Shown here piece after piece: positions 12,391-27,440 of a DNA stretch of 64,000 nucleotides (its first letter is position 1; each line of letters starts with the position of its first letter). The notes below the pieces were generated by a model, which was given only the letters and a program-made list of their open reading frames with translations, searched no databases and had not been told where the DNA came from. This DNA comes from Plantago major (Eukaryota > Streptophyta > Magnoliopsida > Lamiales > Plantaginaceae): contig CM048840.1 of NCBI GenBank assembly GCA_026545765.1, forward strand, positions 43,420,959 through 43,484,958, given 5' to 3'. A program made the translations under genes and the position numbers.

Positions 12391-14100
12391 TGCATAATAT
12401 ATAATCGATTGCGGTAGTAAGTTCAGCAAATGTAACGTCTGAATTTTCCACGGTGCCTACGAAAGTTGTAAATCTTTGAATTATCTACGCGTGGACGCTG
12501 ATTTCAAGTCAATCGGACATCATATGAAGGAGTTATGACCAAAAGTCTACACCGCTCCAATGTATTAACACTTTCGCTCAAACAGCTCTAAAAATTTCAT
12601 CCGAACCTCGAATTCGTTTCCGTTTTCACCGTTCTACTCAATTTGATGACTTTAGCTTCTTAGCATCATTGTTTTTCCACTTTAAACCTCCAATGAAGCT
12701 GGGAGCCTTTGAACACTCCTTGTACGAGCTTCCAAATAATGCATTGAATTTCGTGCACATCCAAAAACATGTTCACCTCCAAAACACGCTAAATTACGAG
12801 AGTCTACAGAACACAAACAAAACACCAAAACATTTTTAAAAAAACTCTAGAAAACAATACGAAAACGTACTATTAGACTCTAAAAACCCAATAATAAGGA
12901 CTGGTTAATGCATAATTATGAAAACATTAAAGCCATATGTTGAAAACATTACAGAAATAACGTAGAACATTGTTTTAAACATATCGAACATAAGTAGTTT
13001 ACAACATTGCATAATGCATAATTACGAAAACATTACAGACATATGTTGAGAACAATACTGAAATAACGCCGAACATTATTGTGAACATATCGTACATAGT
13101 TATAACATTGCATACTGCATATATACGAAAACATTACAAACATATATTGGGAACAGTATATATATATAAATAACGTACAACATATATTTGCCAGTATCAT
13201 GAATTTCATTGCCATCTTCACCATTGTACTTATTCGCACCAGATTCACACTTCTATCACAATGAAACCTCTAGTCAATTATAAACTACTAGATCATAACG
13301 TGAAACGAGATCACAAAATAAACATCATCATAATAAACATAGAAATTCACATGAACTAGGTTGAAATCAATTTGTTTCATAGATGCTTGTTTATGTGAGT
13401 TCGAGCTTGATTTACTCGATTTGTATCGACTTTGAGCTAGAAAACCAGATCATGTGATGTAAAATCCAAAAAAAAAATTGGACCGTCTATATATGGGTTT
13501 GAAGGTGAGCTGCAAGAATGGATTATCAATGTTGTGACTATCATTGATTTTGAGATTTGAGGTAAGACGATTTCTTTGACACTTTTGCTTATATTTTATT
13601 GTGACAGTATATATATATGTATTGTTTAACTTATGTTTATTATATCAAGTTATGAAACTTGATATAATAGTCTATTTGAAAAGGATTAAGTATGTGTACC
13701 CATAAATTTTTATCGTGATTGTGCTTTGTGAAAAGTGTTTTGTTCAAAATCATGGATTGAAATATATGTTTATGCTCATCGATATGCTTATGAATTGTTT
13801 GGGCCCTATTGAGGGAATGTCGTGCTTTTGGAGATCTTCCATTGTTATGTTATCCCTTTGGTAGGGCATTGTTATTGTTATATAAAAGTCGACCTGTGTG
13901 CCACCACGGTTCGTGTAGCCGTAGTGTATTGTCTGATTGAGCTAAAAGTAAATTGCTATTGTTTTGATAATGTTCCATGCAAATGATTTTGACTATATTG
14001 TATTATTGGCGAGTGTATATATATGTATGTTTTACTACTGCACTTGATCCGGGTAAAAGCGCTAGGAGCTCACGCAAAACCGAGCGGTGGAACTTAGATA
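12391..14100. other. Possible old LTR-retrotransposon relic
   Basis: The stretch around 12430-12560 (ATCGGACATCATATGAAG then GAGTTATGACC) resembles sequence common in decayed plant LTR elements. Around 13800-14080 are GC-richer blocks with no ORF. No ends, coding domain or age can be given. The 12909-13200 part is a tandem repeat. Confidence 0.25.
12909..13200. repeat. Three-copy tandem repeat, about 103-bp period
   Basis: TGCATAATTA(T/C)GAAAACATTA recurs at 12909, 13015 and (as TGCATATATACG) 13116. Each copy is followed by CATATGTTG or CATATATTGG, an AATAACG block and ACATATCG. Periods are 106 and 101 bp. Noncoding. Confidence 0.7.
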
Positions 14101-14404
14101 AATAATTACTTAAAGTTACCCACTAAACACTCTAAAACTTATAACAATTTGGCTCTCTTATGGTGGCCTCTTGCAAACAATTCCACAACACGATCAATAT
14201 GTCCGTACCTTTGTGATGCTTTTTTGCGTGATTTTGAGCTTGATTTACTTTATCTCCATCGACTTTGATTTAGAAACCAGGCAGTGAGATCAACATTAGC
14301 AAAATAAATATCAATTCCATAGAAACTAAGTTGAAATCTATCTTTTTGTACCTTCGTGATGACGTTTCCAGTGAGGTTTTGTAGAAAAAATACAGTAGGA
14401 AACG

Positions 14405-15130
14405 AAAATATTCGAACTTTGGAACTCAACTTGGTAGAAAGGAAAACATTCAAACTTAGAAATTCAATTCAAATGGTAAACCAACTCTAAAAATGTGATA
14501 ATCGCAAATTGAGGATTCAATTCGAAAGGTAAGTTGGGAACTCCATATTCGATGAGTAAACTCAGCTCTAACATTGAATAATTTCAACTTGGTAACTCTA
14601 TTTGACGAGAAACCAAATGTATAGATGAGATAATTTCAACTTGAGAACTCTATTCAAAGAGTAAACCACATTATACTGGGAAAATACTCCAATAGTAGGA
14701 TAATTCCAATTTAGAAACTAAATTCTAAGGCTAAATAGTTCTAACTTGGGAACTCAATTCAATGGTAAATTCAACAAGGAACGAGATAGTTCTAACTTGA
14801 GAACACAATTCGATGGATAATCTGAACTCTAATAACTCTAATAATGAAATAATTTCAATTTGAAAACTCTATGTAGAGGGGTAAACAATAATATATGAAA
14901 CTAATATTCTAAGAATGGGGTACGCAATTCCTACCTGACAACTCAATTGGAATTATAAACCAATTTAAAAATGAGCGGTAACTTTATTCGAAGAGTAAAT
15001 CACACTTTATAAGAAAAAACTCTAACGAATGAAAATTTTCCAACTTGAAACTCAATCCATAAAGTAAATCAACTGTAATAATGTGATGGATGGAACTATT
15101 GGAACTCAACTTTAAAAAGTTAAACCCACC
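14405..15130. repeat. Degenerate array of AACTTGNGAACTC-type units
   Basis: About 14 occurrences of an AACTTG.GAACTCAATTC-like core, each followed by a TGGTAAA or GAGTAAAC-like block. Spacing varies from about 30 to 75 bp. The copies are old and heavily diverged. No coding potential is seen on either strand. Confidence 0.6.
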
Positions 15131-16072
15131 AACACCACAACTATATGATTTACTAAGGTGTTTTAGCAATATTTGATGTTGCGTTATTTTTTCTTTATAT
15201 AAAAACTGTCTTTCATTTGATTTTTATTTAAATAAAATTGTACCTGTGTCGATTACTAGTCGTATCTGATTCAGTCCGACATTCATGTTCGTGAGTCACA
15301 GATTTGACTATCACTGAATAATTTACTTGTAGTCTCTATTTAACACTAGCTTGACAACTCGATTAACTTATTTTCAAAATAAGCATGTTACATAAACGTC
15401 TAGTTGTTAAGTTATAAGCTAACTGATATGATAAGAAGTTTGTTCAGGTGGTTTATTAAAAATAAACAATTTGATAAGTTTTTATTTATTATACTTAGCA
15501 AATTTTCTAGATTATTACTATCATCTCTTTAAAAATCAACTACTTAATCAACTAACAAGGGCATTTCTACGGTTCAATCAATTTTTTGGTGGATGCATAT
15601 TGTGAAGATAAAATAAATTGACACGTTTATTCCATTAAAATGTAAAAATGTTAAGATAAAAAAATAGGTAATTCTAAAGAATATTATTATATATTTTTAA
15701 AATTTTTAAAGGGTAAATTTGGGTATTTTTTAATATTGGTATTTTTAGTTTAAATATTTCTAGAGCGAAAGGACAATCAATATGCGATAGTGCGATCGCC
15801 TTTGCCGCTTTTGATGATTTAATATAGACCGTTAGACTAAAAATTTAATTGTGTATAACCAATTGCTTGTTGTCAGGCAGGGCTGTAGAACTTTAGAAGA
15901 GCCCATCTAACAATCAATTTATTAGCTATATTAGCAAATAATTTTGTCAAACATACCCGTAAACATGGGGTAGTATCAGAGATATGAGTATTGAACATAT
16001 AGTGGAATTCGAAAGCGGAGGCGAGTGAGCTCGCTATAAATTCGAGTATAAAAATAAATAAATAAATATGTA
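15131..16072. other. AT-rich gap, nothing recognised
   Basis: No gene, RNA or element end could be supported here. Confidence 0.4.
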
Positions 16073-16237
16073 GTCTCTTTGTCCCAAAGAAGTTGTCCAC
16101 TTTTACCACTTTACGTGTCCCGCTAGAATTGTCCACTTTCATTTCTTTGCAATTTTAGGAATAATTATATAATTTTATATCCTCCACTACTTCTAGAAAA
16201 GTTAAAAAGTAACATAAACAATCAAACCAACTACTAA
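16073..16237. mobile_element. Stowaway-like left end, other end missing
   Basis: GTCTCTTTGTCCCAAAGAAG and TTGTCCACTTT resemble the ends of GTCCC-type Stowaway MITEs. No partner end is found before the Helitron-like start at 16238, which may have interrupted it. Confidence 0.4.
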
Positions 16238-19000
16238 TCTATCTATACATTAAAAGAAAACATTTTCAAGCAACCTCATTCAGCCATGTCAAACAATGAT
16301 TTGGAATTATAATACATTTTGATTGGTCCAACATTCTTTAGGTGGCAAAACTAAATGTTGTGATTGGTTGGATAAAAAACTTTAAGTTGAATGAAAATTA
16401 AAACCTTATTCAGGATCAAATTAGGAGAGGCAACTGTGAATCGACTCTCAATCGGTGAGCATATGTTTTCGATTAATTCGAGCTGCCGCCAGTTCCTCTC
16501 CGTCTCTAGATACTGGTAATTTACTTCTATATTCTTTTCTGATTGTTATGAAAATTTCGATTGCGTTTCAGTTTCAATTTGGTTGTTTGAATTGAGAAAA
16601 TATTAGGAATGAGGATGGATTTGGATGCGGTAACATCTTACAGTGAGATCGGTCTTGATAATGTCGTGTTTGATGACTTTGAGAGGTTTGATTGATTTCT
16701 CATTTCTACTTATTCATTCATCCGTCAATTTTTCAAATCATTCTCTAATTAGTTTAAAGGATCCACACCCATCTATTCAAAACCATCGGGTTCAGTTTCC
16801 TTATCTTTCTCTCTCGATCCATTTGTACGCATCATGTGTCATCACCAAATAAACCCAGATTTATGTATAGTATTTCTCCCGTCTCAGAGGTTTACTATTA
16901 GTTCTTTCGCTGTGCTCCCATATAAGTTGGATCAATATTGCAAATGTTTACAACAGGCTTTAATTTTCATTTGCAGACAGACTATTGATGATGGAAAGCA
17001 GAATCTTGGAGAAGGATAACTGTTTCGGACCCAACAAATATCTCTGTCCTTTTATTCCCAGTTAACAGGTAGATTTCATTGCGTTTCTTACTACTTTTTT
17101 TGTCATTTTAAAATGACCACATAAAGTGTTCGATGGCATGTGACGAGTTATCTGTTCTTTTGTATGTATGATCGTTTTTTGTATGCTATGCTCTACGTGA
17201 TAGACCCCTTCCTAGAATAGTTTTTTATAGATGTTTAAACAAGATGGAGTTGATATGAAATATTCAATATTCATGCATATAAAGTTTAGTGTTTTACAGA
17301 ACCTCAGAAAATTTACCAATTAAGTAGATGGAGATGGTCTCTCTGGATGCTGCTGCAAAGGTATTGCTTGGGGGATGGAAAGCACACAACAATGACTTCT
17401 AGAAGTAATGCACCTAAGCTTGGTTGTTGTATACCCTATTTGGTTATATGGAACTTAGAAAATCACATTAGTTGATATCTTTGTGACTATGCAGTGAAAT
17501 TTAGAAGACTGGAGGATATTGCCAATGTGTTGTCTTCCAGAACGCATATTCTTCAGAGATGACTGAGTTATTCTGGTTCAGTCAGTATATTACAATTTGG
17601 GGATCAGATATTCTCGATTCTGATTCGATGCTCCAAGTTTCTGTTGATCTGCTGCACCGGAGTCCACAATGTGCAGGGAAGAAGAAAGAAAGATTTTCTA
17701 TAGATGCGCATTATGTTGTTTGGTTAATGAGCAAAAGAGTTATCCTGCCTTTCTATGATTACCATACACTATATGTTTCCTAAAACAACAGGTATACAAT
17801 ACATCAACACCTTGGTAATAAGTTGTGTGAGTTTATGAGGCTAGAACTTTATAGTTAATACCAGCTATGAAGAAACGAGTTCCTGCATTAATTGAATGTT
17901 CTGCTACTTCAATTAGATTCACCATTGTTCTTGCTGATGAGGACCTCTATAAGACTGTTTTGATTTGTGAAGCTTGCTCTATAGAATACAATATACACAT
18001 ATCAAGTGAATTATGAAGCTTAAATCTCAACCCCTTTTGTTTTCGTCAGATTCTTATTTATTATTATCCTTTTAAATCGTTGATGGATATTCATCTACTA
18101 TTATGGTTCAAAAAAGGATGTGTTGCTGAATTTGATTTTTTTTTTTTTAATCTAATGTTGAGTTAAGTGTAATTATAATTCAGACTAAGAAGTTTAGTTA
18201 GAGTTAGTGGCTCCATATCTCTGGGATAACAAAAACTACACTTAATTTCTTTTTGTGATCCAATTTATCCCTTCAATTTTCATTAGCTCGATATTTTCAT
18301 TTCCAACCAAAGCTTAAATAAGAAAGATTTGATTTGCCTTGCCAGCTTACTTATAATACAAGTTGTCATGTTGATTTATTGTTTTCATATTGAGTCTGAA
18401 AAATTCTTGAGTTGCTTTCTTTTTTACAGAAAAAAGTCCAGTTTGTATATATCTAGAGAGTAGGTATGAGTTAATTATCTTGAGTTGCTTTTGTCTTGGA
18501 GTTAAGTATCTTAGTTTATTTATCTATAGCTATCTGATAATATTATGATATTTGAGATGTTAGATATAGTTGTGTTCTCATACTCGGATTGGATATTAAT
18601 CTTTTTCTCTAATCTATAGATAAAAGCCAGAGTTAATGGAGCGGATAGAATTTGAAGGTTCAGAGTATGCCTGCTGGTGTATCTGGTGTGTATTAATGAC
18701 TTAAGGTGAATTGGTAGGGGCCTGGCGATCTCAAGTGGGGAGAAGGAGTCCGGGACACTAATGGAATTGTATTAACTTGGAGGCGGCGGAAGTTTGGATC
18801 CATCATTTGCCCAGAAATTGCAGGAAGGCTTAGCGGCTCGATGTGCGGTACAGTTGGCACGTGAAACGTTGTGCCGGAATGTTATTTCGAAGGTGTAAGA
18901 ACATCATTTCTTAGCTTCAGGGCGCCTCATTGTCAATTGCTCCAGTAGGTGGAATTATTCAGGAAACCAAGCCCTTGCTGCCGTGATTTAATTCTGCTTC
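16238..19000 (+). mobile_element. Helitron-like element A, 5' end with possible captured sequence
   Basis: Begins A|TCTATCTATACATTAAAAG, then has GCCATGTCA and GATTGGT blocks. This is the terminal layout shared with the starts at 20947 and 21706 and typical of plant Helitrons (5'-TC next to A). The 3' end (hairpin plus CTRR) was not found, so 19000 is only a working limit. The interior carries exon-like scraps: at 16611 an ATG reading MRMDLDAVTSYSEIGLDNV before a GT, and at 18782-18900 an open stretch DPSFAQKLQEGLAAR...ending in TAA. Neither is recognised. They could be captured host exons or a small unrecognised gene. Confidence 0.45.
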
Positions 19001-19862
19001 TTTTAATTTTGTTAGAAGGTGTTGGAATAATAATACTTTTTATAGTGATGGAGATCCATTGTTGGATTTTTGAAATTTCTGATGTAAAAGTTCTTTGATT
19101 TTTATCAATACATGAGCATTCTTTCTCAGAAGCTACACAAGTCATTCAAAAGCCTATCTCCTTTTGCCTATTTCATTTATTGAGATTGATAATGCAATAG
19201 AAATCATTCAAATAACAGTTTACACAATTTCATACAAATAGCCTATAATACCATTTTAAATTGAAAAGAAATGCACAATTGTGATTTGCGAGGGACAGTC
19301 CTTTATAATTCACCCTATTAACAAAGAATGTGGTGTTGGCATTTTACTAATTAAGGAGATTTTGTTAGTCAAGTGTACATTTCATTAATGATTAAAAAGC
19401 AAATGAACGACAGTATGACTCATGGGTACGTACTATTTATGAGGGACTAAAAGGAATCTGTATTATGTTTATAACCAGGTTTTTACTAAGTACATTCTAC
19501 CTCTTTGATATAGTGTTAAAAATTTGAGTTAATAAAAAATTTTAGTTGATAAATAGTAAATGAGTTGAATATAATTTATAAAAATTGGTGTTTGAAATAG
19601 AGTTAAAAATTTATAGGGTTGTTATGTAGAATGTGTAAGAATAAAATGGTGTGTATAAGAAGGAAGTGATGTGTTTGATATTTTTTAATGGTATTTGATT
19701 GGTTTAGATGTTATTTGATTGATTTAAGATTGTTAGTTTGATTGAAAAAGTAAAAAGGAAGTAAGAGTATGGTAGAAAGAGAATGACGATTGTGTATAAA
19801 TTTTAGGATTTTTTTTAACACTGACAAAATTTTATGTAAGGTTGTTCTCAATTTCACTAATA
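19001..19862. other. Gap, nothing recognised
   Basis: AT-rich sequence without a supported gene or element boundary. Confidence 0.4.
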
Positions 19863-20117
19863 CTCCCTCCGTCTCAGTTTCATCTTCCCGTTTAACTTTT
19901 TCTGGTCAACGCTTACAAACTTCGTCCGTGAATTACTCATAAATAATGTTGGTAAAAAAAGTTAAAAATTCATATTATTAAATATTTAAATTTCAATTTT
20001 TCATTATATATTTTAAAAAATTCATCGGAGGTATTGTATATAATTAAATCAAACTCAAAGTTGAACGGTGTTGACCAGAAAAAGTCAAATGAGAAGATGA
20101 AACTGGGACGGGGGGAG
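19863..20117. mobile_element. Stowaway-type MITE (255 bp)
   Basis: CTCCCTCCGTCTCAGTTTC and GAAACTGGGACGGGGGGAG form inverted repeats flanked by TA (19861-19862, 20118-20119). The subterminal CATCTTCCCG is shared with the MITE at 44788. Confidence 0.9.
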
Positions 20118-20257
20118 TATACATTAAGCACTTTTCTACAGGTAGGGTGACTTCCGATGCAATGCTGAAGCGATTAGAATATCATGCATTTTGTCACATT
20201 GCGGTTTCTTTTTATATGTTTTCAACTTCGACGTGTTATTATATAAATTTATTAATG

Positions 20258-20500
20258 AGTAAGTCTCTTAAGAGACGGCCTGTAGATAATTTATTAGAGA
20301 CGGATCTATATTGTCAAGAAAATCATCGATGATATTAATCAAAACTTCTATGTTCTCAACATTGGTGTTTTTCATATTACAACAAGACTCATTTCGTTAA
20401 CATCATAATCGTTTTGATTAATAACATGGATGATTTTCTTGATAACATAGGCAGTCTCTAGATAAGTTGTCTAGAGACCGTCTCTCATGAAACTTTGTGT
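20258..20500. mobile_element. GAGACGG-type MITE with long inverted repeats
   Basis: AGAGACGGCCTGTAGATAA...AAGAAAATCATCGATG...ATTAATCAAAAC at the left is mirrored at the right as GTTTTGATTAATAACATGG...GATTTTCTTGATAACAT...CTAGAGACCGTCTCTC. Each arm is about 80 bp. A second copy is at 26868-27359 and a decayed one at 5205-5400. The superfamily is not certain. Confidence 0.75.
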
Positions 20501-20569
20501 TTATTAATTTCTTATTTTAAGTTTTTTTAGTTACGATATTATGAGCGCTGCTATATGCTCTTATAGGAT

Positions 20570-20946
20570 ACGAGATCCATGTGTGGTGCTTCGAATGACA
20601 AAGAACATGAGGTTACAGGTAAATGGTTCATCATATCTATGTAACATGTATAGTTATTTCATATTCAACTTTTTTTAATGTTCAATTTAATCCTACACAG
20701 TCTGGTTCGTCCTCTTCATAGATGCAAGAGACGAAAGAATTTGTTGAGTGGATACTACATGTCGCTGAACCTAATGATATCGTAGTTGATATCAAGATTC
20801 CCAAAGATTTACTTATTCGAGAAGTAAGTCATCCAATTTCAACCATTGTCGATTGCACATATCCGTCATTGTTGGAGCACTTAGTCGATCCATCAACTGA
20901 CCCGGAGTATTTTCATCATAGCATTGTTCCTGCACCTAAAAATGAA
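20570..20946 (+). mobile_element. Helitron helicase (PIF1-like) fragment
   Basis: The reading VLRMTKNMRLQ (20586 on) followed by EFVEWILHVAEPNDIVVDIKIPKDLLI...ISTIVDCTYPSLLEHLVDP..YFHHSIVPAPKNE (20734-20946) matches the C-terminal part of the RepHel helicase of plant Helitrons. In autonomous elements KNMRL, the IPDDLL segment, IVDATYP and APTNE occur in this order. The coding piece is short and stops exactly where a second Helitron 5' end begins (20947). No Rep domain is in the window. Confidence 0.75.
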
Positions 20947-21705
20947 TCTATCTATCTATATATCTATTATTTGAAAACAATTTCTAGGCTTGTGGTGAAG
21001 CCATGTCACATTATGAAGTGTCTAAATAGACTATTGTGATTGGTTGAAAATTTTGTGTGCTGGCTAAATGGAATGTTTTAATTGGACCATCTTAATTAAA
21101 TGAGATTATGTGTCTATAATACTTGGTGCAGATTGATATACGGATTTACTTTGTAAATTTGAAAAATGCCATAAATTAATTAGTGCCGAATTGACGGAAT
21201 TTGTGAAGTAATCTAATTAACATGTATTGCATTTGGTAAAAGATTAATTTACTTATTTCGTTGCATATTTATTACTGAACTCATTTGTTATGTTCTAAAT
21301 CCCATACATTTAAATATGTTATGCTAATTTGACGTTCTTAAATATTGTTGTTGGAAAGAAAGTTGTGTCCTTATTCTGATACTTGCTCATTATTCTCATA
21401 GATATGATAAAAAAAATTAAAATCAGTAATAAAATTAAACATGAAGTTTTAGAAGCACCTTGAATGGCATATTGATGTTCTAAAGTATAGGTATAATGTT
21501 TTAAATAATTTTATAAGTATATATTTAAATAATGTCTTCGAATGTTGTTTTGTATTATCAACAAACCATTCAACATTGTTTAGATGTATGCATAAAATTG
21601 ATATTTTTTTGTGAAAACCCTAATTCTTATGACTATAATTATAATGTTAGTTGGCTACTTTTAACCGCTCTATAAAGACGGTCTCCCAGTACAATTACTC
21701 AAATA
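20947..21705 (+). mobile_element. Helitron-like element B, 5' end
   Basis: TCTATCTATCTATATATC follows an A at 20946, then GAAAACAATTTCTAGGC, GCCATGTCA and TGTGATTGGTTG. This is the same plan as elements A and C. The 3' end is not identified. It lies directly inside the helicase fragment. Confidence 0.5.
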
Positions 21706-21765
21706 TCTATATATCTATATAATATATTAAGCAAAAAAGGATTAGAGCCATTCTAGGTTGTCCAA

Positions 21766-22969
21766 CACTACAAGAATTTTCAGTTTTAGAGACGGAATTT
21801 AGCGACCCGTCGCTAAATAGCGACGAATCGCTAGGCTTAGAGACGGAAATTTTTCCGTCTCTAAATTTAGAGACTGATAGATTTATCCGTCGCTAAATAG
21901 CGACGGATATTCTATCCATCTCTAATTAGAGACGGATAAATCTATCCGTCTCTAAATTCGTTGACCAAAAAAATTAAAAAAAAACAAAAAACTTAAAATT
22001 TAGCGACGGATACCATATCCGTCTCTAAATAGCGACGGGTCTCTTCCTCCCATCAGTCACTAACCCTTCCTCTTTCTCTCTCCTTCTCTCCCACCACCAC
22101 TCCACCACCACCTCCACCACCTCCACCACCCCACCACCTCCACCATCACTCCACCACCTCCACCCCCACTCGCCTTCCACCACCACTGCCCCTCCCACCA
22201 CTCCACCCGCCACCACCACCACTCACGGATCCGGCCTTCCACCACCGCCTCTGCCCCACCACCACGACATCTCCACTGTCAGCCCACCAAACCACACCAC
22301 CACCATGAGATCCGTCCACCACCATCTCCGATAAAGAAGAAAATGACGCTCCGATCTCTCTCTCCCACCACGAGATCTCTCCGTCCACCACCATCTCCGA
22401 CCAGATCCGACGTCATCCAAGATCCAACAAGATCCAGATCCAGATTGTATATTGTATTATTGTAATTTCTTATTAATTTTGTAATTTCTTATTTGTATTA
22501 ATTATTATTAAATGTTGTATATTGTATTATCGAATATTGTATGAAATTGTCGGTTTATCCGTATTGAATAAAATTATCATTTTATCCGTATTGAATAATT
22601 GTATACAATTATCGATTTATCCGTATTGAATATTCGTATATAATTGTTGGTTTATCCGAATGTAATAAAATTATCGATTTATCCGTATTGAATATTCGTA
22701 TAAAATTGTCGAAATGTTCGTATTAAAAAAAAAAAATACTATTTAGCGACGGATAGTTATCCGTCGCTAAATAGTGCTGATGTTTGTTTCAGATGGTCAA
22801 CACTTTATCCGTCGCTAATTAGCGACGAAATTTCTATCCGTCGCCAATAAAAATTGTGACGACTGTTTTGGAGACGGAGGGTTATCCGTCGCTAAGGATT
22901 TAGCGACGGATCGGCCCAGTTTTAGCGACGGATAATTCCGTCGCTAAAACTCTTTTTTTTTTTGTAGTG
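21766..22969. mobile_element. Non-autonomous CACTA (En/Spm-type) element, 1204 bp
   Basis: Left end CACTACAAGAATTTTCAG, right end TTTTTTTGTAGTG, flanked by the 3-bp direct repeat CAA on both sides (21763-21765 and 22970-22972). Both ends are filled with subterminal palindromic units built on TAGCGACGGA/TCCGTCGCTAAA and TAGAGACGGA. The interior has a C/A/T-rich block almost lacking G on the plus strand (22071-22330) and an AT-rich tandem repeat (22549-22715). No transposase is present, so movement would need a helper. Confidence 0.93.
22549..22715. repeat. Tandem repeat inside the CACTA element
   Basis: TTTATCCGTATTGAATA recurs four to five times at about 40-bp spacing with ATAAAATTAT..A between copies. 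Confidence 0.75.
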
Positions 22970-23070
22970 CAATTCATTCAAATATGTGGCAAAATAAAGA
23001 GTTCTCATTGGTCCATTGTATTTATAGTTGGCAAATCTTTTAATTCTGATTAGTCCAAAAAAAAATTATG

Positions 23071-26112
<3,042 letters not shown>

Positions 26113-26239
26113 CTCCCCCGTCATTTACTAGTAAACTTATAAAGTAAACCCCACATGTACTACATAGTGTTATGATATTACTCTCCTTAATTTATGTGCA
26201 TGAACAGTAAATTGGACAACTTCTAAGGGACGGAGGGTG
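26113..26239. mobile_element. Short Stowaway-like MITE (127 bp)
   Basis: CTCCCCCGTCATTTAC at the left and AAGGGACGGAGGGTG at the right, with TA at both sides. Likely an internally deleted member. Confidence 0.6.
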
Positions 26240-26575
26240 TATATATTATTAATAGTTATATTACTTCACTATATAAATTTTTATTTATTTTTACTGACGT
26301 TGGAAACACACAAATGCTAAATTTTTTTGTCTTCCATTTTGAGATACAAATATTTGTATTGTCTAGACTTTCTTGACATATAACACATGCCATTTCTTCT
26401 AAGGTAAAAAACTTTTGGTAAGTTAACGGATCTATGTCCTTTCCTTCTCTTGCATATGTATAATGTTAAATTTACCTTTAAAATTCTTAATTTAAGAATT
26501 AGTCAATTTTAACTCGTGAATTAAGAAAAATTAAAAACATCAAATTAACTGTATGTGACTTCTAGGCTAGAACTA

Positions 26576-26715
26576 CCTTCCAACTACCACAAGTGACAAG
26601 TCCATGTCACGTTGGTATCTATGTATTCCCAACAACCATAGTTGATGACTTGATGTCATGTCACGTTGGGTATCTCCATTCCAAGTTCCAATTACCACAA
26701 ATAGTAGTAGTATTA
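26576..26715. repeat. Direct repeat upstream of arogenate dehydrogenase
   Basis: CATGTCACGTTGG(G)TATCT appears twice about 54 bp apart, each with nearby CCAACTACCACAA or CCAATTACCACAAA. It lies about 0.8 kb upstream of the arogenate dehydrogenase start. Confidence 0.55.
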
Positions 26716-26867
26716 AAATTAGAAATAGTGGCAACTTTAAAATTCTGAAATCAAATTCACCACTGCAATAAGGCAATAGCCAATAGTAGTAGTATTAGAC
26801 TAACGGATCAATCAGCGTTCACAAATAAATTATTATTATTATTATATAATTTTTTTAAGATTAATTA

Positions 26868-27359
26868 TCTTTGGAGACGGTCTCTAGATAATTTATCTAG
26901 AGACGAAATTATATTTTCAATAAAATCATCGATGTTATTAATCAAAACACATATGTTTTCAACATTGGTATTTTTTCATATTACGACAATACTTATTTCG
27001 TTAACAACATATACGTTTTGATTAATACTCCCTACGTTTCACTAAATGTGCAACAATTGTGTTGGACATAATTTTTAATAAAAATGTATAGTCCCATAAA
27101 AGTAAGTGATTATTAATGAGTTTGAAATATTAATTGAGTAGAAAAGTACACGTGAGCATAAAATTGTGTGATTAAAAATGAATTATATTATGAAAGCGAT
27201 TTCCATAAAATTAAATTTAACAATTTTAGTGAAACGCCCAAAACGAAAAATTATTATAATTTTAATGAAATGGAAAGAGTAATATAAATGGTTTTATTAA
27301 TAAAATAGATCGTATTTAGGTAAATTATTTACATACCGTCTCTCGCGTGATACTTTGTG
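26868..27359. mobile_element. GAGACGG-type MITE interrupted by a Stowaway
   Basis: GGAGACGGTCTCTAGATAA...AAAATCATCGATGTTATTAATCAAAAC at the left and ACATACCGTCTCTCGCGTGA at the right match the element at 20258-20500. The Stowaway at 27028-27279 sits in its middle. The right end is only about 80 bp from the arogenate dehydrogenase ATG. Confidence 0.7.
27028..27279. mobile_element. Stowaway-type MITE (252 bp) nested in another MITE
   Basis: CTCCCTACGTTTCACTAAA at the left and TTTTAATGAAATGGAAAGAG at the right, TA flanks (27026-27027, 27280-27281). Inserted into the GAGACGG element. Confidence 0.75.
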
Positions 27360-27440
27360 ATTTTTAAAAAGCCTACTGATCCCAAACCTCCATTGACATT
27401 TGACAATTGACACACCCAAAATCTCAGTTTCACAGCCACC

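Larger units (their letters stand above)
21706..23070 (+). mobile_element. Helitron-like element C, 5' end split by a CACTA insertion
   Basis: TCTATATATCTATATAATAT starts the terminal block. It continues to 21765 and resumes at 22970 with ATGTGGCAAAATAAAG and TCATTGGTCC, in the order seen in element A. The CACTA element at 21766-22969 therefore sits inside it. The right limit is approximate. Confidence 0.5.

Noticed and set aside
22025-22420. Minus-strand ORFs rich in Trp, Gly and Val
   Set aside because: They are translations of the CCACCA-rich block inside the CACTA element, open in several frames because of composition.
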